Source: Hydrangea macrophylla
Taxonomy: Eukaryota; Streptophyta; Magnoliopsida; Cornales; Hydrangeaceae
Direction of reading: 5' to 3'
Assembly: GCA_033977485.1 (NCBI GenBank)
Contig: CM066990.1
Coordinates: 15,504,001-15,568,000, forward strand
Length of the DNA: 64,000 bases
Below, one piece after another: positions 23,065-33,860 of this stretch. Each line of letters opens with the position of its first letter. Within the stretch, counting starts at the first letter, position 1. The position numbers were made by a program, and so were the translations under genes. Under the pieces are notes generated by a model, which saw nothing but the letters and a program-made list of their open reading frames with translations, searched no databases and was not told the origin of the DNA.

Positions 23065-23321
23065 GTTTACTTTTCATCCTTTACTTGTCTTCATTAAAAT
23101 TCAGCACTTCCTTTTATCTTTCTCATCTAATTCTTTACACAGCAACAGTAATCTGCACAAACTACAGCTAAAACAAACAACTTATCATAGTTTAATCAAA
23201 TTGTGTACAAACTAGGATTGTAATTCAAATTGCAGATAAATGAAGGAATTGTGAAATAATTTAGCACATTTTCTTCTTTTAGCGCGGTTGTATTTTACAA
23301 ATACCCCCGCTTGTCAGTAGC

Positions 23322-24967
23322 ATTTTGAAGTTCAAGAAATAAGAGTCTTGGGAACAGGGATCAGGACTGTCCACTGTTCTAGTAAAAATCATAATTAATT
23401 CTATAAAAATCCTATGAAGCTCTATGAGGTGTCAAAAGAAAGATATTCCATTTTAGTATATAAAAAAAATAATACCATGGACATTTTATGAACATACGGT
23501 CTCTGAAAAAATGTTTTAACCAGGCTCTGCTATTATGGAAATTTGGTATTATTTGACAAAGGAATGCAAAGCATAATAGAAATTCATGAATCATGTTGAT
23601 TAAGTTGATCTAGGCTTGTAATCTCTCATCTAATTATCTTAGATGATATTTAAACCAAGTTCTATTCATCAATTATTGTTGAGTGATCAAGTTAAGACCA
23701 TTTTGTACACATAATCATGATTGTAATTAAACTTAGAAAATTCCAGAATAGGTGTATCAACTTCAAATGCGTAGAAAACTATCTTAACTCGATCATATGC
23801 TCACGATTTTACATTGGCATATAGATACATAAGTTAAGAATCATCCCCAAAAAGAGGATCATTGATAACTATTATAGATTTTATGAAATTCAAGCACAAA
23901 GAGACTATGTTCAAATCTATCAACCGATTTCTCAACAATTTCTAAAAATAGCATATGGATCCTAATGATTCTCAAAACGGATCGAATGAAAGCTAATTCA
24001 TCAAAGTTTACCCAGAAAATTTGAAATTCATCAAACTATGGGTTTTGGTGGACCAAATCTTATGGACAAAACAAATCTATTTTGCTGAATTTTTAACTAG
24101 TTCATTTTAAAGTGTGAGGAAAACATCTTAGGTGTTGGTTGAAGCTTATTAGAGAGATCAAACTCGTAGATCAACTTGATTATCATGATCCCCAATAAAT
24201 TTAGCCCTTAAGTTCTATGAAGAACTTTAGATCATGGATCAAAGGGACTTACAAATATCCTCTTGGAGATGAAATTCAATAGGAATTCTAGGTTATAAGA
24301 ATAATAAAGAGGTAGGTTTGAACATAGGAATCATCCTCCTCATAGATCATACTTCCAAACCATCATAGAATTCAAAGTAGATACATATATATAATCATGT
24401 ATGCATGGATCTAAACTAAATATAAGAATGAAATCAAAATTGAAAATCAAAGTAAAAATCAATCTCTAATCATGAATTATCAACAAAATTAAGGAAGACT
24501 TGGATCTGGCTGTGTGACTGTGTGAAGAACAAGAGGGGAAGGAGATGAGTGTGCTAGCAAGAAAATAAAACTAAGCTAGATCCAATTCCTATAGATCTAT
24601 ATATGAAAATAAGAATTAGAGATGAGTTATGATGTTTACCTCTTGGAGGATTCTCAATTATGCAATCAAAGTTGATTTGAAGGATCTTCTTCTTCAAGTG
24701 TTCTTCAAGTTCTTCAAGCACTCATCCATAGTGTAAGTTAAGGGAGACAATTGATGTTTAAACTCTCTTCAATTATCTACTCTAGTTATCTTAAGATTCA
24801 TTCAGAAGAAATCAATTCATGATTCACTATTCTCTCTCTAGAAATCTCTTGAATTCAAAGTGTATGTGATTGTATCTTCAAGTATATTCAAGGTGTATTC
24901 AATATGATTTAAGATGATCTCACATAAGATGCATGAGATCTATTTATAGAGTTTTAAAAACTTAACT
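23322..24967 (-). other. Middle part of the 3.4-kb LTR-like insertion
   Basis: Non-coding AT-rich DNA between the Athila and the chromovirus. Downstream of the TATA box at 24940 it contains repeated TCTTCAAG-type runs near 24680-24730 and 24870-24895. No gene is recognised. Confidence 0.5.
24940..24951 (-). promoter_or_regulatory. TATA box of the 3.4-kb LTR-like insertion
   Basis: The minus strand reads CTCTATAAATAG, a good plant TATA box, about 0.75 kb (after removing the chromovirus) from the start of the insertion. This is where a U3/R junction would be expected. Confidence 0.55.
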
Positions 24968-24972
24968 CTTAA
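24968..24972. repeat. Target-site duplication CTTAA (left copy)
   Basis: Matches CTTAA at 31685-31689, bracketing the chromovirus exactly. Confidence 0.9.
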
Positions 24973-25607
24973 TGATGAGAACATGGCGGCTAGCACAAGG
25001 TGGAATGCGGACCCGAACCACGTGCCAATTGGTCCGGTTACAAGGGCGCGAGCAAAGCGGTTCAAGGACAATCTCATTGGGCTGGTTCAACAAATTTGGG
25101 TTGAGACTAATCTGAGTGGCCCAAAGGAGGATACTAGTGATCTACAAGGCTGGGTGTCCATGATTCAAGCTATAGAATAAATTATAGGCTTGCATGCCAA
25201 CTTAGGGATTTTTTATATTCATTAGTTTCTTTTTATTTTAGTTTTGGGATGAATTATATTGGACCATAATATTTCGTAGGCTTAAAAGGGCCCAACTTTA
25301 AGCCTCAGCTATTTAAACAGTTTTAGGGTTTGTAATATTCAGTTTTTGATCATTAATAATATTGTGAGAGTTTTCTCTTTGGTTCTTTAAAGAACTATTC
25401 GAACTTATCAGATTTACTCTGTGGCGTTCATACCTTGACTTATCAATCGAGTTTTCCATCCTTGATTGTGGCGTCTCCATCCTTTATACCCAGGTTCGCA
25501 TCTGTTATAGGTGTTGGGTCGCGGTTTCCATTGAATCTGACAGTAGAACGGTCCGAGACATTAATCGTGTTACGGGTTTCGTCACAGTATTGGCGGGGTT
25601 CGTATCA
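24973..25607 (+). repeat. Chromovirus 5' LTR (635 bp)
   Basis: Starts TGATGAGAAC and ends GTTCGTATCA. It contains a 53-bp segment missing from the 3' LTR (about 25106-25158); otherwise nearly identical to it by eye. The stretch from 24983 to 25180 is an open frame that preserves the ancestral C-terminus of gag-pol. Confidence 0.93.
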
Positions 25608-25609
25608 GT

Positions 25610-25622
25610 TGGTATCAGAGCC
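25610..25622 (+). other. Chromovirus primer-binding site (initiator Met-tRNA)
   Basis: TGGTATCAGAGCC, the standard plant initiator-Met primer site, two bases after the LTR. Confidence 0.92.
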
Positions 25623-25742
25623 AGGTTCTAGTCTCAGGTTTATCATATCTTTTTCGTTTCTGTTCTTATTCGTTTCTACTGGTTCTGTTCGTATTCGTTT
25701 TTGTTTCTCTTCGTTTTCTTATTCGTTCTCGTTTTTGAACCG

Positions 25743-25783
<41 letters not shown>

Positions 25784-25983
25784 GTTCGATTACGATCTGG
25801 AATTTTGTGTTTAGGGTTTGCGAATCTGATCTGTGATTTGCTCTTGTTACTTCGTGTTTGTCCATTCTCGTGATCGTTGTTATTGTGGTTTTTTTTTTCT
25901 TCTTGGAATTAGGGTTTCTGAATCAGATACGTGAACTGTGAAGTCTGCCTGATTATTCAAGAAAAAAAAAAATACAAAAAAAG

Positions 25984-26015
<32 letters not shown>

Positions 26016-26534
26016 AAAGAAAAGTAAAGAAAAGAAGAGAAAAGAAGAGATCTGTAGGGGAGGAAAAAAAAAAAAAAAAAAAAAAAAAAGAAAAGAGTAC
26101 AAAAACTCGGCTTAAAATTTTATTTTTGTTTTGCGATATTTGGGGTCTAAGGAGTCCGAATCTGACCTTACTCCATAGTGTGAAAAAATTTTTCCGAAAA
26201 TTCCATTTTTTGTGCTTTTGGAAACCTAGCCATCCGCGTTCGTTTTTTTTTCGTCGTGCTTTCAGCTTCCAAATTTAATTGGTCTAGTTTGGGTGTGGAT
26301 TGTTACTGAGAAATTCTGGTCATTGTTTGAACAGTTTCATAAGAACCGAGTGAGAATTACTACGAGTGGAAAAAGGCAAGAGTGGTGAGCACATAAGAGG
26401 GTAAAAGCCAAATTGATTTTCAATTTAAACACGAGTGAACTTGAGTGATACATCCTAGTTGAGTGAAACACGTGAGCGAGAGTTGTGAGGTCCTATATAT
26501 ATTTTTTTATCTAATCTTTGTTTTGCAGTGAAAT
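25623..26534 (+). other. Chromovirus leader with three long poly(A) tracts
   Basis: A 0.9-kb untranslated leader. Runs of about 34, 30 and 26 A occur at 25746-25779, 25984-26013 and 26064-26089. Apparent poly-lysine frames here arise from these runs and are not genes. Confidence 0.8.
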
Positions 26535-29500
26535 ATGGCCCATAAAGACAAAAACATTGCCGGGGAGGTTTTGGGAGATACTGATCAGAAACTACTATTG
26601 GAGGCATTAATGGGTGAAATGAGGAGGGTATTGAGGACAGAGATGGATCAAGTCCATGAACGGTTAGATAGAGTAGAGAATGCACGTGTGGAGCAGCCAC
26701 AAAACAATGCTCCTCATGGACGTAGAAGAGAGAGAGTTCAACCGAGGGGAGTGAGAGTTGAAGAAGAGGAGTATTTTTGGGAAGACTTTGACGAAGAAAA
26801 TGATCAGGAGTCAATAGATAATCATAGGAGATATGGTGGTCGGGGTAGAGAAGTTAGGTTTAGAGAAGCTAGGAACCGGGAAGAGAATAATTTGGGTAGT
26901 ATTAAGATGAAGATTCCTTCGTTTCAAGGGAAGAATGATCCGGAAGCCTATCTAGAATGGGAGAAGAAGGTAGAATTAGTATTTGATTGCCACCATTACT
27001 CTGAGGCTAAGAAGGTAAAACTTGCTGCCATTGAATTTTCTGATTATGCTATCATTTGGTGGGATCAATTGGTGTTGAATAGGAGAAGAAATAGGGAGCG
27101 TCCAATAGAGACGTGGGAGGATATGAAAACTGTGATGAGGAAGCGGTTCGTTCCAAGCTATTATTACCGAGAGTTGTACAACAAGTTGCAAAGTTTGAGG
27201 CAAGGTAATAGGAGTGTGGAAGAATATTATAAGGAGATGGAAGTAGCTATGATTCGAGCGAATGTAGAGGAAGATCGAGAGGCTACAATGGCTAGATTCT
27301 TAGTTGGGTTGAATCGGGAAATTGCCAATGCAGTGGAATTGCAACACTATGTTGAGTTGGAGGATATGGTACACATGGCTATTAAAATTGAGAATCAACT
27401 CAAGAGGAGGGGCAGCAGCACACGTCCAAGCCAAAATCCAAGCCAAAATTCCAATACATCCGCTTGGAAACCAAATAATTGGAAAAGAGATGAGAAGCAG
27501 CCTTTGGTGAAGCCAAAAACTGAGCAAAAACAAGAAGTGACCAGCCATGGAAATCAAGGTAAATCTGATTCTTCTACTTCTAGAAATCGTGACATTAAGT
27601 GTTTTAAATGCCAAGGCAGGGGACATATAGCAAGTCAATGTCCAAATAAGCGGGTTATGGTGATGCGAGACAATGGTGAGATTGAAACCGAAGATGAAGA
27701 TGACAATGAATCTGTGCCACCATTGGAGGATGCCGATGATGAAGAGTACGCTGCCCAAGGGGATTTGTTAGTGGCAAGGAGAGCTCTAAATATGCAGGTT
27801 AAGGAAGATGATGAGGCACAACGGGAGAACATCTTTCATACGAGATGTCATGTCAAAGATAAGGTGTGTAGTGTGATCATAGATGGGGGGAGTTGTACTA
27901 ACGTTGCTAGCACAACTTTGGTGGAGAAATTAGGGCTGCCAACAATCAAGCATCCACGGCCTTATAAATTGCAATGGCTCAATGATAGTGGAGAAGTAAG
28001 GGTGACTAAACAAGTAATAGTTCCTTTTCGTATTGGGAGATATGAAGATGAAGTTTTGAGTGATGTGGTTCCGATGCAAGCTGGACACTTGTTGTTAGGG
28101 AGGCCATGGCAATTTGATCGACGTGTTAAGCATGATGGTTTCACAAATAAATACTCGTTCGTGCTTAATCAAAGGACAATCACCTTAGTGCCTTTGACAC
28201 CGAAGCAAGTTTATGAAGATCAAGTGAGGTTGCAAAGGGAGAGTGATCAAAAGAAAGAGAGTGAACAAAAGAGAAGGAGTGAGAAAAATGAGAGGGAAAA
28301 AGAAAAGAAAAATGCAGCCATTGAGGGAAAATTAGAGGGAAACCAAAAAAAGAATTTTTATGCAAAAGCGAGTGAGATCAAACGAGCGTTGTTTTCAAAT
28401 CAGCCTATGATTGTACTTTTGTACAAAGAGGCATTTTTAAACACTAACCAAATTGACTCATCTTTGCCTAGTTCTGTTGTTTCTCTTTTGCAGGAGTTTG
28501 GTGATATCTTTCCCGAGGAGGTTCCACATGGTTTACCCCCTATTCGAGGGATTGAACATCAAATTGATTTCGTGCCCGGTGCTACCATTCCAAACCGACC
28601 AGCCTATAGAAGCAATCCTGAGGAGACAAAGGAGCTACAAAAGCAGGTTAGTGAGTTGATGGAAAAGGGGTACGTAAGAGAAAGTATGAGTCCATGCGCC
28701 GTTCCGGTGATTTTGGTTCCTAAGAAGGATGGGACGTGGAGAATGTGCGTTGATTGCCGAGCCGTCAACAACATAACGGTAAAGTATCGACACCCTATTC
28801 CTCGCTTAGATGATATGTTAGATGAGTTGCATGGTTCTTGTATATTTTCTAAGATTGATTTGAAAAGTGGGTATCATCAAATTAGAATGAAAGAAGGTGA
28901 TGAATGGAAAACTGCATTTAAAACAAAATATGGTTTGTATGAATGGTTAGTTATGCCTTTTGGATTAACTAATGCTCCTAGTACTTTTATGAGATTGATG
29001 AACCATGTTTTGCGTGCTTTCATTGGAAAATTTGTAGTTGTTTATTTTGATGATATCCTGATTTATAGCAAAAACTTGGAAGAGCATTTGAAGCATTTAA
29101 AACTTGTGTTAGATGTGCTTAGAAATGAAAAGTTGTTTGCTAACCTAAAGAAGTGCACTTTTTGCACCGATAAGCTTGTGTTTCTTGGTTTTGTTGTGTG
29201 TGCACAAGGAATACAGGTTGATGAAGAAAAGATTCGTGCTATCCAAGAATGGCCAAGCCCATCTAGTGTAAGTAATGTGCGAAGTTTTCATGGACTTGCT
29301 AGTTTTTACAGGAGGTTCGTGAAAGACTTCAGTAATATAGCTGCACCGATAACCGAAGTCATCAAGAAAAATGTTGGGTTCAAATGGGGGGAAGAGCAAG
29401 AGAAGGCATTTCAATTACTCAAGGAGAAGTTAACTCATGCACCTTTACTTGCTTTACCTAACTTTACAAAAACTTTTGAAATTGAATGTGATGCTTCAGG

Positions 29501-31346
29501 TTTAGGTATTGGCGCCGTGCTTATGCAAGAAGGAAGACCGATTGCATACTTTAGTGAGAAGTTAAGTGGGGCTGCCTTGAACTATCCCACGTATGACAAA
29601 GAGATGTATGCATTGGTTCGAGCTTTGGAGACATGGCAGCATTATTTGTGGCCTAAAGAGTTTGTGATTCACACCGATCATGAGTCTTTAAAGCACCTTA
29701 AAGTCCAACACAAGTTGAACAAGAGGCATGCACGATGGGTTGAATTCATTGAGACGTTTCCATACGTCATTCGATATAAACAAGGTAAGGAGAACATCGT
29801 TGCCGATGCACTTTCTCGAAGGTACATTCTAATCTCCACTCTTGATGCTAAGATTCTTTGTTTTGAGCATATTAAAGAATTATATCCTTTAGACCTAGAT
29901 TTTAGGGAAGAGTTTGAATCTTGTGCAAAAATTGCCCATAATAAATTCTATAGGCATGAGGGGTTTTTATTTCGAGAAAATAAATTGTGCATTCCAAATT
30001 GTTCTGTGAGAGAGTTGCTTGTGAGGGAGTCACATGGGGGAGGGTTAATGGGACATTTTGGGGTAGTTAAAACATTAGCCGTTCTGCAAGAACACTTCTA
30101 TTGGCCACGCATGAAACAAGATGTTGAGAGGATTTGTGGTAGATGTGTCACATGTAGGCGAGCGAAATCTAGAGTACAACCCCATGGCTTATACACACCT
30201 CTTCCAATTCCTAGTGAACCATGGATTGATATTTCAATGGATTTTGTGTTAGGTTTACCTAGGACTAAACATGGTCGAGACTCAATTTTTGTGGTTGTGG
30301 ATAGATTTTCCAAGATGGCACATTTTATTCCATGTCACAAAACTGATGATGCTTCACATGTTGCTGATTTGTTCTTTAAGGAGATTGTGAGATTACATGG
30401 TATGCCTAGAACCATTGTTTCAGATAGAGATGTTAAGTTCTTGAGTTACTTTTGGAAGACCTTGTGGTGTAAGTTGGGGACTAAGTTATTATTTTCTACT
30501 ACTTGCCATCCACAAACTGATGGTCAAACCGAAGTAGTAAATAGGACTTTATCTACTTTGTTAAGGGCTATTATTAAAAAGAACATCAAAACATGGGAAG
30601 AATGTTTACCACATGTTGAGTTTGCTTATAATCGTACTATCCATTCTGCTACTAAATTTTCACCCTTTGAAATTGTGTATGGTTTTAATCCTTTAACTCC
30701 TTTGGATTTATCTCCTTTACCTGTTACTGAGCATGTTAATTTAGATGGCAAAAAGAAAGCAGATTTCGTTAAGCAGATTCATGAGAAAGCAAGGCTCAAT
30801 ATTGAGCGAAGAACAGAGCAATATGCGACGCAAGCTAACAAAGGGCGACGTAATATCATCTTTGAACCCGGAGATTGGGTTTGGGTACACATGCGAAAAG
30901 AAAGATTTCCTGCACAGAGGCGTTCTAAATTGCTTCCCCGAGGCGATGGTCCTTTTCAAGTTCTTGAGCGCATCAATGATAATGCCTACAAGCTAGAGTT
31001 GCCTGGTGAGTATAATGTTAGTACTACTTTTAATGTTGCTGATTTATCTCCTTTTGATGTAGGTGATGATTTGAGGACAAATCCTTTTCAAGAGGAGGGG
31101 AATGATGAGAACATGGCGGCTAGCACAAGGTGGAATGCGGACCCGAACCACGTGCCAATTGGTCCGGTTACAAGGGCGCGAGCAAAGCGGTTCAAGGACA
31201 ATCTCATTGGGCTGGTTCAACAAATTTGGGTTGACCATGATTCAAGCTATAGAATAAATTATAGGCTTGCATGCCAACTTAGGGATTTTTTATATTCATT
31301 AGTTTCTTTTTATTTTAGTTTTGGGATGAATTATATTGGACCATAA
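26535..31346 (+). CDS. gag-pol: Chromovirus Gag-Pol polyprotein, intact, 1603 aa
   Basis: The ATG at 26535 is the first after the leader, and the frame is open to 31346. Domains in order: charged N-terminus 1-110; gag capsid 120-290; CX2CX4HX4C knuckle at 356-369 ([14 protein letters not shown]); protease with [10 protein letters not shown], catalytic Asp 450; RT about 725-900 with [24 protein letters not shown] and YFDD at 837-840; RNase H with Asp 986 (ECDASG), Glu 1023 and Asp 1047; integrase HHCC about 1167-1207 and catalytic D1236, D1297, E1333. All catalytic residues are present, and length is normal for a chromovirus. The last 80 residues are encoded in the 3' LTR; a 53-bp LTR deletion replaced the original tail after about residue 1566. 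It is potentially functional. Confidence 0.95.
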   Translation: MAHKDKNIAGEVLGDTDQKLLLEALMGEMRRVLRTEMDQVHERLDRVENARVEQPQNNAPHGRRRERVQPRGVRVEEEEYFWEDFDEENDQESIDNHRRYGGRGREVRFREARNREENNLGSIKMKIPSFQGKNDPEAYLEWEKKVELVFDCHHYSEAKKVKLAAIEFSDYAIIWWDQLVLNRRRNRERPIETWEDMKTVMRKRFVPSYYYRELYNKLQSLRQGNRSVEEYYKEMEVAMIRANVEEDREATMARFLVGLNREIANAVELQHYVELEDMVHMAIKIENQLKRRGSSTRPSQNPSQNSNTSAWKPNNWKRDEKQPLVKPKTEQKQEVTSHGNQGKSDSSTSRNRDIKCFKCQGRGHIASQCPNKRVMVMRDNGEIETEDEDDNESVPPLEDADDEEYAAQGDLLVARRALNMQVKEDDEAQRENIFHTRCHVKDKVCSVIIDGGSCTNVASTTLVEKLGLPTIKHPRPYKLQWLNDSGEVRVTKQVIVPFRIGRYEDEVLSDVVPMQAGHLLLGRPWQFDRRVKHDGFTNKYSFVLNQRTITLVPLTPKQVYEDQVRLQRESDQKKESEQKRRSEKNEREKEKKNAAIEGKLEGNQKKNFYAKASEIKRALFSNQPMIVLLYKEAFLNTNQIDSSLPSSVVSLLQEFGDIFPEEVPHGLPPIRGIEHQIDFVPGATIPNRPAYRSNPEETKELQKQVSELMEKGYVRESMSPCAVPVILVPKKDGTWRMCVDCRAVNNITVKYRHPIPRLDDMLDELHGSCIFSKIDLKSGYHQIRMKEGDEWKTAFKTKYGLYEWLVMPFGLTNAPSTFMRLMNHVLRAFIGKFVVVYFDDILIYSKNLEEHLKHLKLVLDVLRNEKLFANLKKCTFCTDKLVFLGFVVCAQGIQVDEEKIRAIQEWPSPSSVSNVRSFHGLASFYRRFVKDFSNIAAPITEVIKKNVGFKWGEEQEKAFQLLKEKLTHAPLLALPNFTKTFEIECDASGLGIGAVLMQEGRPIAYFSEKLSGAALNYPTYDKEMYALVRALETWQHYLWPKEFVIHTDHESLKHLKVQHKLNKRHARWVEFIETFPYVIRYKQGKENIVADALSRRYILISTLDAKILCFEHIKELYPLDLDFREEFESCAKIAHNKFYRHEGFLFRENKLCIPNCSVRELLVRESHGGGLMGHFGVVKTLAVLQEHFYWPRMKQDVERICGRCVTCRRAKSRVQPHGLYTPLPIPSEPWIDISMDFVLGLPRTKHGRDSIFVVVDRFSKMAHFIPCHKTDDASHVADLFFKEIVRLHGMPRTIVSDRDVKFLSYFWKTLWCKLGTKLLFSTTCHPQTDGQTEVVNRTLSTLLRAIIKKNIKTWEECLPHVEFAYNRTIHSATKFSPFEIVYGFNPLTPLDLSPLPVTEHVNLDGKKKADFVKQIHEKARLNIERRTEQYATQANKGRRNIIFEPGDWVWVHMRKERFPAQRRSKLLPRGDGPFQVLERINDNAYKLELPGEYNVSTTFNVADLSPFDVGDDLRTNPFQEEGNDENMAASTRWNADPNHVPIGPVTRARAKRFKDNLIGLVQQIWVDHDSSYRINYRLACQLRDFLYSLVSFYFSFGMNYIGP
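31087..31102 (+). other. Chromovirus polypurine tract
   Basis: TTCAAGAGGAGGGGAA directly before the 3' LTR, inside the coding frame, so it also encodes residues of the polyprotein. Confidence 0.8.
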
Positions 31347-31684
31347 TATTTCGTAGGCTTAAAAGGGCCCAACTTTAAGCCTCAGCTATTTAAACAGTTT
31401 TAGGGTTTGTAATATTCAGTTTTTGATCATTAATAATATTGTGAGAGTTTTCTCTTTGGTTCTTTAAAGAACTATTCGAACTTATCAGATTTACTCTGTG
31501 GCGTTCATACCTTGACTTATCAATCGAGTTTTCCATCCTTGATTGTGGCGTCTCCATCCTTTATACCCAGGTTCGCATCTGTTATAGGTGTTGGGTCGCG
31601 ATTTCCATTGAATCTGACAGTAGAACGGTCCGAGACATTAATCGTGTTACGGGTTTCGTCACAGTATTGGCGGGGTTCGTATCA
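31103..31684 (+). repeat. Chromovirus 3' LTR (582 bp)
   Basis: Same ends as the 5' LTR, 53 bp shorter because of one internal deletion after GGGTTGA near 31233. Followed by the CTTAA duplication. Confidence 0.93.
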
Positions 31685-31689
31685 CTTAA

Positions 31690-32451
31690 GTTTTAGGGTT
31701 AAAACAGAGATTTTAGAGGTCAGAAAAGGGTTAAAATGGCAATTTTAGTGCCTAAACGCAGTTTCTGGGCAATTTCCTTGCAGTGGGAAGCCTCTGGAAG
31801 GGTCTGGAACTTGAAAAGCTCGATAGAGGGGGCACGTGTGAGGTGGCGGCTTAGGTGGGACCTGCCACCTCCTTCATGGGACCTACCACTTACTATTCCT
31901 TATCCTCTAGTTGCCCTTATGTCCTGTTTCAAATATTACGTGCACTACTTTTCCATATTTTTGTAAAAATACTTTTTGGTGCCCGAAATCGTCCATTTAC
32001 ATACCGTTGAAAAACCGTCAAGTTGAATTTGAGTGTGGAAATATTCCAGGAGGATTTAAAATGAGAATTGAAGTTCTATTGAAGTCTGGAAGTCCTCCGG
32101 AACTTTTGTCATCTTTTTGAAATCAAACGACTTCTTTTTCAAAATTGCTTTTCAATGTGTATCAAATTCGAGTTTTTCTTTGAAATTAAATTTTTGGATA
32201 CCTAGAATACTGCTTTTAGAACACTTCATGTTCATATAACCCTGAGTGAATATGAATTTTGAGAGACGATTTTGACAAAATCGGGATTTGTGTATGGAAA
32301 AGGGCTTTCTGAGCTTGAAGTCACTTTCCAAAGTTCGATCTTTTGATTGTGTGGAATCTAGTACCTTCTGCAGGGTACTTTTCATCATTGAATCCTTTAA
32401 GACGTTGTCTGCCCTAAATCCCGTCAGTGTGGTCAAAATTGGGTGTCTATA
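31690..32451 (-). other. 5' part of the 3.4-kb LTR-like insertion
   Basis: On the minus strand this is the start of the insertion (TATAGACACC). It is AT-rich and non-coding, and would be the upstream promoter region of the LTR. Nothing else is recognised. Confidence 0.5.
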
Positions 32452-33362
32452 TATGTACCCTTGGATGAGTTTTTCTTTTCCTGTTCATTTAGGAGGATAC
32501 GCTCATAATGAGCATCCCTCATGGCTAGCTCAAATAGGTCACAGAAATCGGTCCCTTCGAACCTCTTGCGAAGCTCAAAGGACATCCCTCCCATAGCCAT
32601 CTTGACATTCTCCTCTTCGGGCAAAACAGTCTTGCACCTATACTTAGCCTTTCTGAAATTGGCTATATAGGTCTCAACTGTCTCCCCTACTAGTTGGAGC
32701 ATTCTAGATAGGTTTGCCAATGACGTTTCAGGCTCAGTCCTATAGAACTGGCCATGGAAAGATTCTTCCATTCCTTGCCAATGTTGCACAAAATTAGCGG
32801 GGAGATTAAAATACCATTGGAAAGCTATCCCTTTGAGCGAGTTTGGGAATAGCCTTAATTTCAACGGGTCACTATTGCCCACATGGCCGCATTGCACTAT
32901 GAAGCGACCTATATACTCCACGGAGGATTGCTCACTTTCTCTAGAGATCAAAGTAAATTTTAGTACCTTGTATCCCTAAGAAAAAATGACATGGTCAATC
33001 ACAAAAGGGTACGACCATCTGTACGTCGGCCTCTCCATTCTCCTTATGAGTGGGCTATACTTTTCGTGTATGACCACCACCAGTTGCTCCTTGTTGATGG
33101 CTTGTGGAACAACGGGCTATGCTGCCATAGGAGGAGCTATTGGAGGTGGTATTTGGTTTTGGTTGTTATTGGGTTGATGAGGCCAGAAAGCATCATTAAC
33201 TCTTTGCCCTCTAGCAGTATGGGCAGGGCACTCTGTATTGTCGATTACGTTTGAATTTCGGCCTGAAGGTTGAATAAATACCGTTGTTATCGATCCAGTG
33301 GGATCAGTAACCACCGTACTACCCGATCCATTCTTCTCTCGGAGATTCAAGCACACATAATG
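32452..33362 (-). pseudogene. gag: Tat A gag, N-terminal half
   Basis: The capsid-like gag domain is open at 32457-32951 and contains LRLFPNSLKGIAFQWYFNLP and ETSLANLSRMLQLVGETVETYI, typical of Ogre/Tat gag. Its last codons (KKNSSKGTY) continue in sense into 7128. Further upstream (33117-33357) a Pro/Asn-rich segment with GSGSTVVTDPTGS matches the N-terminal spacer of such gags. A frame break near 32955-33115 and the insertions at both ends disable it. The 5' remainder lies to the right, outside the window. Confidence 0.8.
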
Positions 33363-33715
33363 TGTTGGAAAAACCGGTTTCAATTAAGTTTTAAACGCGC
33401 AGCGGAAATAGGTCAAGTTATAAAAACTTTTGGTATCCCAGGATCTACTACTCGTCAATTCCATAGATGCATACAAGAGGGGACAAGAGTTATACCTTAG
33501 TGTCTTGAACCCAATTCTGATTTTCTTCTCCTTGGTGATGCAGCAGCCTCCACTAGGTTGTCTTCACCCTTATGTCTCCTGCAGATGCTTTCCGGAGAGA
33601 CTAGAGATGGTGGGATCTCTAATAGAGAGGAAGGAGAAGGTTTGGTACTCTAAAACAGTTTCAACAGCGTCTGGTTAATCAAAATGACGAACCACTTTTC
33701 CAGAACGCAACTGCC

Positions 33716-33725
33716 CTATTTATAG
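33716..33725 (-). promoter_or_regulatory. TATA box, Copia B LTR
   Basis: The minus strand reads CTATAAATAG. The palindrome cluster starts about 22 bp upstream of it, the same distance as in both Copia D LTRs. Confidence 0.7.
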
Positions 33726-33746
33726 ATTCCCAGAACCGACCTAGAC

Positions 33747-33860
33747 TTCGAGCGATCGAAGTGGTTTCGATCGATCGAACATTAGATCGATCGAACCATC
33801 TTCAATCGATCGAACCTGTCTAGACTTCAATCGATCGAGACAACTTCGATCGATCGAACC
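33747..33860. repeat. Palindrome cluster 7 (Copia B LTR)
   Basis: Six units such as TTCGATCGATCGAAC, TTCAATCGATCGAA and TTCAATCGATCGAGA, with short spacers, immediately upstream (minus sense) of the TATA box. Confidence 0.92.

Larger units (their letters stand above)
8152..23316 (-). mobile_element. Athila-type Ty3/gypsy element, complete structure, decayed coding
   Basis: Full-length element of 15.2 kb (13.8 kb without the solo LTR inside it). Minus-strand order is 5' LTR 21744-23316, Asp-tRNA primer site, gag, protease, RT, RNase H, integrase, small acidic ORF, env-position ORF, polypurine tract, 3' LTR 8152-9785. It is flanked by GTAGC duplications at 8147-8151 and 23317-23321. The primer site, DLGASVNLLPYS protease motif, VFMDDFSVFG RT motif and the extra ORF behind integrase all indicate Athila. 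Every enzyme domain carries stops or shifts. Confidence 0.92.
21744..23316 (-). repeat. Athila 5' LTR (1573 bp)
   Basis: TG...CA ends (TGACACGAG / CGCTTGTCA in plus orientation). It is nearly the same as 8152-9785 by eye except for the shortened palindrome cluster, so insertion is not very old relative to the coding decay. Followed by GTAGC. Confidence 0.93.
24973..31684 (+). mobile_element. Complete chromovirus (CRM/Galadriel-like Ty3/gypsy) with intact gag-pol
   Basis: LTRs at 24973-25607 and 31103-31684, Met-tRNA primer site, one uninterrupted gag-pol frame, a polypurine tract and a perfect CTTAA duplication: all parts of an autonomous element. Integrase motifs such as [20 protein letters not shown] resemble CRM-clade chromoviruses, and the frame runs into the 3' LTR as in CRM elements. 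No canonical chromodomain is seen, so the clade call is tentative. This is the best preserved full-length element in the window. Confidence 0.92.
7134..32451 (-). mobile_element. 3.4-kb non-coding solo-LTR-like insertion, itself interrupted
   Basis: Own sequence is 7134-8151, 23322-24972 and 31690-32451, about 3.43 kb once the two nested elements are removed. On the minus strand it starts TATAGAC and ends GTCCATA, so the ends are TA...TA rather than TG...CA, with a near-perfect short inverted repeat. It is flanked by TATGT duplications. It contains a TATA box (24940-24951) and no coding sequence. The best reading is a solo LTR of a long-LTR element, possibly Ogre-like. A non-autonomous element is the alternative. 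Confidence 0.65.

Noticed and set aside
24983..25180. Separate small gene at 24983-25180
   Set aside because: It is the LTR copy of the gag-pol C-terminal tail, not an independent gene.
25610..25622. tRNA gene fragments at primer-binding sites
   Set aside because: Only 12-18 bases complementary to tRNA 3' ends next to LTRs; no cloverleaf.
25435..26278. Lys-rich open frames on the plus strand
   Set aside because: They arise from poly(A) runs in the chromovirus leader and LTR; no family resemblance.
31103..31346. Chromodomain at the chromovirus C-terminus
   Set aside because: No chromodomain aromatic pattern recognised; the tail is short and basic.
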